Assembly: GCA_905221605.1 (NCBI GenBank)
Contig: CAJNDS010002668.1
Coordinates: forward strand, 250,001 to 314,000
Length of the DNA: 64,000 bases
Reading direction: 5' to 3'
Source: Symbiodinium natans
Taxonomy: Eukaryota; Sar; Dinophyceae; Suessiales; Symbiodiniaceae
Shown here: positions 58,801 through 64,000 of the stretch, piece after piece
Position numbering within the stretch: the first letter of the stretch is position 1
Layout: the number at the start of each line of letters is the position of its first letter
Program-made: the position numbers and the translations under genes
Notes under the pieces: model-generated
What the model saw: only the letters and a program-made list of their open reading frames with translations
The model's database searches: none
Told to the model about the DNA's origin: nothing

Positions 58801-59083
58801 TGTTCAGGGTTCGGCTGCGATTTACCAGATAGAAGGCCCCAAACCCCAAAGTCAAAGAGGTTCAAAGACTTGAGACTTGAGTGTCGAGGGAAGGGTCTAA
58901 ACCCTAAACCCTAAACTAAACAAAGTCTTGTTTGTGTCGTTCCCAAAGGGTCCCAATGAATGAATCGCGACTGCATACCTGCTCTTCCATGGCAGAAATC
59001 CGGGCGCCTAGCTAAGGACCCCGGGGAGGTTCGGGGAACTACCCATTCGGATGCCCCGCACCCCTGACTTCCTGGCTTGAGTA

Positions 59084-59225
59084 GCCCTAAACCCTAAACC
59101 CTAAACCCTAAACCCTAAACCCTAAACCCTAAACCCTAAACCCTACAGTAAACCCTAAACCCTAAACCCTAAACCCTAAACCCTAAACCCTAAACCCTAA
59201 ACCCTAAACCCTAAACCCTAACCCT
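59084..59225. repeat. Canonical telomere-like array (CCCTAAA)n
   Basis: Nineteen or so units with one break (ACAGTAAACC) near 59145; one of the longest arrays in the window. Confidence 0.95.
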
Positions 59226-59233
59226 GTACTAGG

Positions 59234-59319
59234 TGGTGGCGCCTTGCGAAAGGCGCAGGTCTACGCAGAGTCTTGCCGCAACCCTGCTGTCACTTATCGG
59301 GCGTTCCGAGTTTATTAGG
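59234..59319 (+). CDS. Candidate terminal exon
   Basis: After TACTAG the frame reads LRKAQVYAESCRNPAVTYRA then FRVY and TAG. Good protein texture. Confidence 0.45.
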
Positions 59320-59342
59320 GTTTAGGGTTTAGGGTTTAGGGT

Positions 59343-59527
59343 ATTCTCCCCTTATACTAGGTAGGCCCTTCATTGTAGATTTTCCCTTATGGGGTTTAAG
59401 AGGATCAGAGACAGGAATGTTTTTTCAAAGGGTTTTAAGGGCCATCCCAGTATACTAACAGTCCTGAATAGGGATTCTAGTACCCCCCCCCCCCCCCTTC
59501 CCATATTAGAATCCCTATGAGGGACCC
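59343..59527. mobile_element. Nested elements: family G inside family A
   Basis: Family A arms (CCCCTTATACTAGGTAGG at the left; TACTAACAGTCC, then ATTAGAATCCCTATGAGGG at the right) surround a family G core (CTTATGGGGTTTAAGAGGATC, AAAGGGTTTTAAGGGCCATCC) at 59380-59457. Confidence 0.55.
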
Positions 59528-59895
59528 CCTAGTTAGCCAGGTTAAGGCAATGTCCGGCCTTTGCTGAGGGTTTGGGAATCGGCCTGGAAGGCGCTGGGGT
59601 AGTTTTAACTGGGGTATAGCTGATAACCGGCTATGACCTCGTGTCTATAACCCCCTTAAGAATTAGTTTGTTATTTCTTGTTCTACAAAACCCAAAGGAA
59701 CATTCAACAGATTACGAAACATATTACTTTTTTTTGAGTTCGAAGGGGCATGCAGGTGTGGGGAGTCGAACTTAGGATGTGAGGCGGAAGGATGGATTGT
59801 TGGCATCAGGGGCAAAAGGCATGCAGTGCTGGAGCCTGCTGCTATCCCTTTAAGCCCCCTGCATGATTGCGATACAAACTTCCTGACATAATACG

Positions 59896-59975
59896 CATTG
59901 TACTTAGACCCCTCTTTGATGGAGCTCCTGGAAGCCCTCGCAACGGAAGCCGCGCATCCGAATGTGCTCATGAAC
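59896..59975 (+). CDS. Candidate exon, acidic helix
   Basis: The frame reads LYLDPSLMELLEALATEAAH then PNVLMN. On the other strand a 108-codon frame (59663-59989) covers it, with Ser/His-rich composition that is less convincing. Confidence 0.4.
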
Positions 59976-60057
59976 CCTAAACCCCTCAAACCCCTAACCC
60001 TAAACCCCTTAAACCCCTGACCCTAAACCCTAAACCACTCAACCCTAAGCCCAGGTA

Positions 60058-60150
60058 GTCTGGGATTTCCGGTTGAGCCGGCCATTGCTGTTTGGCTCCG
60101 TCTGGGTGGGTCGTGCCTTCAGGCACATCGGGGACCCCTTGGGCTGAGGG
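60058..60150 (+). CDS. Candidate exon
   Basis: After GGTAG the frame reads DFRLSRPLLFGSVWVGRAFR then HIGDPLG and TGA. A second frame is open for longer. Confidence 0.35.
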
Positions 60151-60401
60151 ACTCAACGAGGGTGCCCTTATCAGGGGATTTACAAGGGGTTTTTGGGTGT
60201 AGGGTTTTGGGTTTAGGAATCCTTTTAAGGACTTTCCCCTAAACCCTAAACCCTAAACAAATGGTCACGACTGCCACAGACTGCCATGTCCGAGCTGCAT
60301 AGAGTTCAGGGCTGGGGATGTTCCCCCTTATACTAACAGTCCTTGATAGGGATCCCCTGGTTCAGGGTTTAGAGTTTAGGGCTAGGGTTTAGGGTTTAGG
60401 G

Positions 60402-60490
60402 TTGGGATGCTCCCCCTTCTACTAACAGTCCTTAATCGGGTTTATAGTGCCCCCCCCCTTTTTATAATCCCTATTAAGGGGGAACATCCC
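60402..60490. mobile_element. TIR element family A, complete copy beside a half copy
   Basis: TTGGGATGCTCCCCC and GGGGGAACATCCC bracket ACTAACAGTCCTTAAT. Immediately upstream, 60313-60356 is the left half of another copy that runs into telomere-like repeats. Confidence 0.65.
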
Positions 60491-60553
60491 TTGGTTCAGG
60501 GTTGTGGGTTTAGTTTTTAGGGTTTGTGGTTTGGCCTAAACCCTACAAACCCT

Positions 60554-60727
60554 AAACTGACTGGCAGATTTTCGTCGGATAGGGATGGTAGGGAGGGCGT
60601 AAAGAGACGAGTCATGCCAGGATGTAGAGTTGACCCCGTCCATTTTACGAGGAGCTACAGTCATGAAGCCTTTATACTACCGTACTCAAGACTGACATCC
60701 GCAAATCAAGAAAACCCTAAACCCTAA
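60554..60727 (+). CDS. Candidate coding segment
   Basis: The non-repeat part of a 67-codon frame reads GRFSSDRDGREGVKRRVMPG then HFTRSYSHEAFILPYSRLTS. Ends in telomere-like text. Confidence 0.4.
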   Translation, partial: KLTGRFSSDRDGREGVKRRVMPGCRVDPVHFTRSYSHEAFILPYSRLTSANQENPKP

Positions 60728-60774
60728 ACCCTAAACCCTAAACCCTAAACCCTAGACCCTAAACGCAACCCTCA

Positions 60775-60870
60775 ATCCGGAGAGGTGCCATGTGAAAGCT
60801 GCCTCCTACCAGCCTGCGACTTCCTGGCCGAAAGTGAAAGTTGCTTGGTGCGACTGCAAGCTGGAGGTTT
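60775..60870 (+). CDS. Candidate exon, two frames open
   Basis: One frame reads CESCLLPACDFLAESESCLV, the other CHVKAASYQPATSWPKVKVA. Confidence 0.3.
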
Positions 60871-61071
60871 AGGGTTTAGGGTTTATGCAAAAAAGGGTTT
60901 AGGGTGTAGGGTTCAGGATTCAGGGTTTAGGGTTTAGGGTTTAGGGTTTAGGTTTTTTTGTAAAGGCGGTTTGGCAGTACATGCGGTGAAGACTCAAGAT
61001 CGAAATCGGCTTGCAAAAACCACCGATAACAGAATAAAGCCATGTAGTGGAGTGATCAACTGGCATTTGAG

Positions 61072-61287
61072 ATGCGCTGCACAAGCCATGACGGATGCAG
61101 TTTGAGACTGTACGGGTTTGGAATGCCTCGCGTAACGGGCATACTGGTGAATAGCAGTTGCACTGCTGCACTTGAAACGATCGTTTCCAAAAACCTGATA
61201 GTCAGGTGTCCGCTATCCCGCAACCTTCTCACCTGGACTTTAAAATTGAATTGCAGTTACATATTTATTTTGGAGTACCTACTTTAA
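61072..61287 (+). CDS. Candidate coding segment with ATG, 71 codons
   Basis: The frame reads LYGFGMPRVTGILVNSSCTA then ALETIVSKNLIVRCPLSRNL, and its end lies in the AT-rich tandem duplication. Confidence 0.35.
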   Translation: MRCTSHDGCSLRLYGFGMPRVTGILVNSSCTAALETIVSKNLIVRCPLSRNLLTWTLKLNCSYIFILEYLL

Positions 61288-61394
61288 TATTATACTATAC
61301 CAACTAGCCATTAGAAAGATCCTTTAATTGTAGTTCCAATTTTTTGGAGTATCTATTTTAATATTATTCTATACCGACTAGCCATTACAAAGAT
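61265..61394. repeat. AT-rich tandem duplication, about 74-bp unit
   Basis: TTTTGGAGTACCTACTTTAA...ACTAGCCATTAGAAAGAT is followed by TTTTGGAGTATCTATTTTAA...ACTAGCCATTACAAAGAT. Confidence 0.85.
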
Positions 61395-61402
61395 AGATCC
61401 AA

Positions 61403-61510
61403 GAAAACATTGCCGAGGTTTGCGGCAGCTCGGCTTCCGGGCCTCCTACGCCCCCCGCGGAACGGGCAACGCGAACGCGCCGCCTTGCTACAAAACGTCC
61501 TTCCGGGTTT
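61403..61510 (+). CDS. Candidate exon, two frames open
   Basis: One frame reads IAEVCGSSASGPPTPPAERA then TRTRRLATKRPSG; the other reads LLRPPRNGQRERAALLQNVL. GQRERAA is also encoded near 15860. Confidence 0.35.
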
Positions 61511-61923
61511 CGGGTTTAGGGTTTAAGCCAATTAGAACTGTACTCATAACCCATGATGACCCTATTAGGGTACTTAAGGGGCTTATCAGTGATTTATAAG
61601 TATTCCAGCAATAGAGCCCCCTCATGTTCTGTGTGAAGGCCAAATGCCTAAGAACTCCAAGTACCCTACAAACCGCAAAACCCTAAACCCTCAACCCTAA
61701 ACAAAATACAGTAGCAAGGCAACATGCCTCAGAACCCTCCTAAACCCTAAACCCTATAAGCCCTAAACCGCTGTCGGGGCCTTCCGAGCTTCCCGCGAAG
61801 GTAAGAGTCGGAACAGTCGGAACAAAAGCAGGTCGCCCCCCATTAAGTTTAGGGTTTGGGGTTTGGGGATTAGGGTTTAGGGTTTAGGGTTGGTTTTAGG
61901 GTTTAGGGTTTAGGGGTTTAGGG

Positions 61924-62162
61924 TTGACAGGAAGACCCCCGCGCTTGGAGGATTGGCCAATTGCAGATAGGGTGGTGTCGCTAAGGCTCCAGCCACCCAC
62001 GCACGGTTTCGATAAGACGTTTCCATGGAGATGTCGGGTTCTCTTCAGACTACATGGATGTAATCTACCGGTTCGAAAGATACCGACATGTTACCCGTTG
62101 CTTCTCCATAAAGTATTGGTAGACTCTTTTGTTTCATGTGTTGGGTTGCCTTATTCCTTATT
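61924..62162 (+). CDS. Candidate coding segment, about 80 codons
   Basis: After GTTGACAG the frame reads LEDWPIADRVVSLRLQPPTH then RVLFRLHGCNLPVRKIPTCY and HKVLVDSFVSCVGLPYSLF, then enters a family B element at 62163. No family recognised. Confidence 0.4.
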
Positions 62163-62264
62163 CCCAAAGCAGGCCCTTACTCCCTTTTTATGGTGTAATT
62201 AGGTTCCATCACAAGCCCCTTTAAACCAAAAAGGGTACCCTTTTATTCCTAGGCTACACTTGGG
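62163..62264. mobile_element. TIR element family B, copy 9
   Basis: CCCAAAGCAGGCCCTTAC and AGGCTACACTTGGG ends with the usual AAAAAGGGTACCC core. Confidence 0.55.
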
Positions 62265-62550
62265 TCACCCGAAACCCTAAACCCTAAACCCTAAACCCTA
62301 AACCCTAAACCCTAAACCCTTTTTCCTTTTTTGTTCTTGTGGAGGCGGATGAAAAACAGGGCAGCCTGTGAAGGGGTGCGAGAGGCCCCTGTCACGGACC
62401 CGGGATCCCATACAGCGCTTGCTCGTTCAGGGTTTAGGGGTTTAAAGGGTTTAGGGTTTAGGGTTTGGGGTTTGGGGTTTGGGGTTTGGGGTTTAAGGTT
62501 TAGGGGCTTGCTGTTGAGGAACGTAGGTAATGTACCATAAGCTGTACATA

Positions 62551-62830
62551 CAGGAAATAACATGGGCTCGCAGTTCTGGAAAGGAAACTTAAGGTGCCTC
62601 ACGGCAACCCAACACTACAACCCAAGACTACGATTTGTTTAAGGACCCATCAAATACAGAATACTAAACGAAAAATCCCTATATTGCCCTTGTAAGGATT
62701 TGTTGTTGGGGGGTGGGGGGGTGGGGGTCCTTGAACAAACGCAAGCAGAATGTTCCTTGCCAGCATCCAGAACTGAGGCGCGTTCTGCGCAACCTGTCTC
62801 GCACTGTGATGTTTTCGAGGGCTTGTGCAA
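62551..62830 (+). CDS. Candidate gene fragment interrupted by a family D element
   Basis: After TACATACAG the left part reads NNMGSQFWKGNLRCLTATQH then YNP, up to the element at 62628. The right part (about 62747-62830) reads KQNVPCQHPELRRVLRNLSR then TVMFSRACAT, up to an inverted family C element at 62831. Both parts are strongly protein-like; the exact junction and phase across the element are not resolved. Confidence 0.45.
62628..62741. mobile_element. TIR element family D, copy 8
   Basis: CTACGATTTGTTTAAGGACC and GGTCCTTGAACAAACG ends with a G-rich right arm. Confidence 0.6.
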
Positions 62831-62953
62831 CCAAAGAGGGGCACCCTTACTATTCTGTAGTTGAGGGACTTGTCACCTAAGTTAGGATCCTTATACCCCA
62901 ATGTCGGGTCCTTATAACTCCACTTCTAATTAGGGGGGGCCCGTCCTTGTAGT
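62831..62953. mobile_element. TIR element family C, inverted copy
   Basis: CAAAGAGGGGCACCCTTACT and GGGGGGGCCCGTCCTTGTAG ends; core CTAAGTTAGGATCCTTATA. Confidence 0.6.
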
Positions 62954-63089
62954 TCAACTGTTCTTTGGGCCCATTTTTAGGATCCGTGACGGTAGTTCGT
63001 CTTGAAAGGGTTGTGTGTGTGTGTGTGTGTGTGTGTGTTTGTAAAGTTAGCTTACAGTTTGGGGCTTGTAGGGTGTCAGGGCTTGGCAG

Positions 63090-63240
63090 ATGTGGTGGCC
63101 GGGGTCTCTCAACATTATCGGCCACGACTTGGGAGCTCGCGGATTGCTCACAGGTTTGCGCCAGCCTCACTGTAGGCATGCTAAGAAGAACCGTTTCTCT
63201 TGCCAGCCTTTCGTGCATAGAGGCGCAGATTGCAGGAAAC
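63090..63240 (+). CDS. Candidate coding segment
   Basis: The frame reads LSTLSATTWELADCSQVCAS then LTVGMLRRTVSLASLSCIEA. The longer frame upstream includes a (TG)n run and is not credible. Confidence 0.3.
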
Positions 63241-63599
63241 CCTAAACTACAAATTCCTTTTCAGAACCCCCCCCCCCCCCCACAAAAGACTCTTCCTTGT
63301 ATAAGGGCAACATATGGATGAAGAAGCCAAAAGTCGTAGACCCTCAGAGGTACAGACTCGAGAGTTGTTCGAAATGCCACGCGGCTAGACTTTAGGGCTG
63401 CGCGCTTATTTCAACCCTTATTCTTCCATCCGTGCCTTGAGGAGAAGAACGCTCCAACACGATTTAGAGCTTAGAGTTTCGGGTTTAGGGTTTGCCTGAA
63501 CCCTAAATCCTCAACCCAAAGCCCTGAAATTTAGCTGCAGGCACCCTAAACCCTAAACCCTAAGCCCTAAAACCTAAAACCCTAAACCCTAAACCCAGG

Positions 63600-63704
63600 A
63601 TATATCCTGGAGCGGAACAGCTCTCTGGAGATTCTCGACTTGGGTCACGCGGGAGCGGCCCATGCAACATTTCCGTGCGCTTTTTGGTGAACCTGCGGCT
63701 CCAT
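63600..63704 (+). CDS. Candidate exon with leucine-rich-repeat motif
   Basis: The frame reads YILERNSSLEILDLGHAGAA then HATFPCAFW and TGA. SLEILDLGHAGA matches the LxxLxLxxNxIxxxGA pattern of RNI-type leucine-rich repeats. A single repeat only; a second frame is also open. Confidence 0.4.
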
Positions 63705-63884
63705 GGGCACCCTAAACCCTAAACCCTGAACCCCTGCAAAGGAAGGGACCTACTGTAGGAAAGCGCGTCACTAAGCTCTAAACCCTAAAACCCTTGCAGA
63801 AGGGACCTGAGGTCTGAATGGCAGGGGTTTTGGCCGAACTTGGGACACGAGAAGTGTTGATTTGGGATGTGGGAGTCGGGTTTA

Positions 63885-64000
63885 TAGATTCTGTAGGGTT
63901 TGCAGAGTTTTCAGGGCTTGTAGGGTTTCTACGGCTTGTTGGGTTCATAGGGCTCATAGGGTTTGCAGGGTCTTAGGGCTCACAGAGTTGATACGGCTGA
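63885..64000. repeat. Degenerate telomere-like array (TTTGCAGGG-like)
   Basis: TAGGGTTTGCAGAG, GGGCTTGTAGGG and GGGTTTGCAGGG units, a decayed relative of the array at 1381-1594. Confidence 0.6.

Noticed and set aside
58484-58914. Cys/Val and Thr/His-rich frames over 100 codons.
   Set aside because: Translation of a (TG)n microsatellite.
59740-59790. GTCGAACTTAGG on + (GTTCGAC on -), suggesting a tRNA T-arm.
   Set aside because: The flanking bases do not form a T-stem and no acceptor or anticodon arms are found.

Overview
Organism and evidence. The window looks like nuclear DNA of a dinoflagellate. Four things point that way: plant/alveolate-type telomeric repeats (TTTAGGG)n / (CCCTAAA)n in dozens of internal blocks; splice sites that fit GA-AG and GC-AG as well as GT-AG; many short terminal-inverted-repeat (TIR) elements that behave like introners (mobile elements that become introns); and a multipass membrane protein of a type I associate with dinoflagellate genomes. 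The best coding stretches lie almost all on the + strand, which fits a unidirectional gene array. I saw no rRNA, tRNA, CRISPR or bacterial-style operon features.

Layout. 1-13 kb: short coding islands (50-150 bp) separated by telomere-like blocks and TIR elements. 14.2-15.8 kb: a GC-rich 16-bp minisatellite followed by a roughly 110-bp tandem repeat. 16-43 kb: more coding islands, one 16.6 kb reading frame split by an element, microsatellites, and two frame-broken genes near 26.5 and 35.3 kb. 43.3-47.5 kb: the best gene region, with one frame split exactly by a GT-AG element (43.68-44.04 kb) and a multi-exon membrane-protein gene (44.63-47.46 kb) whose introns are or contain TIR elements. 49.4-51.7 kb: a host reading frame split by a non-LTR reverse transcriptase element that is bounded by telomeric repeats and a 16-bp target-site duplication. 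52-64 kb: more exon-like islands, microsatellites, and further elements.

How it fits together. At least nine TIR families (called A-J here) are present. In several places an element plus one copy of its 4-9 bp target duplication can be removed to leave one continuous frame, and in three cases this also gives a plausible splice pair. Telomere-like arrays sit inside several of these elements and at both ends of the reverse transcriptase element. The working picture is a genome in which introners and telomere-repeat-bearing insertions interrupt genes and are mostly tolerated as intron sequence.

Limits. A 30-codon stretch at this base composition is open in a given frame roughly one time in four, so most single-island exon calls are tentative. 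They were chosen by reading amino-acid texture and splice-like borders, without any database search. Many islands have more than one open frame. Assembly error within repeats cannot be excluded.
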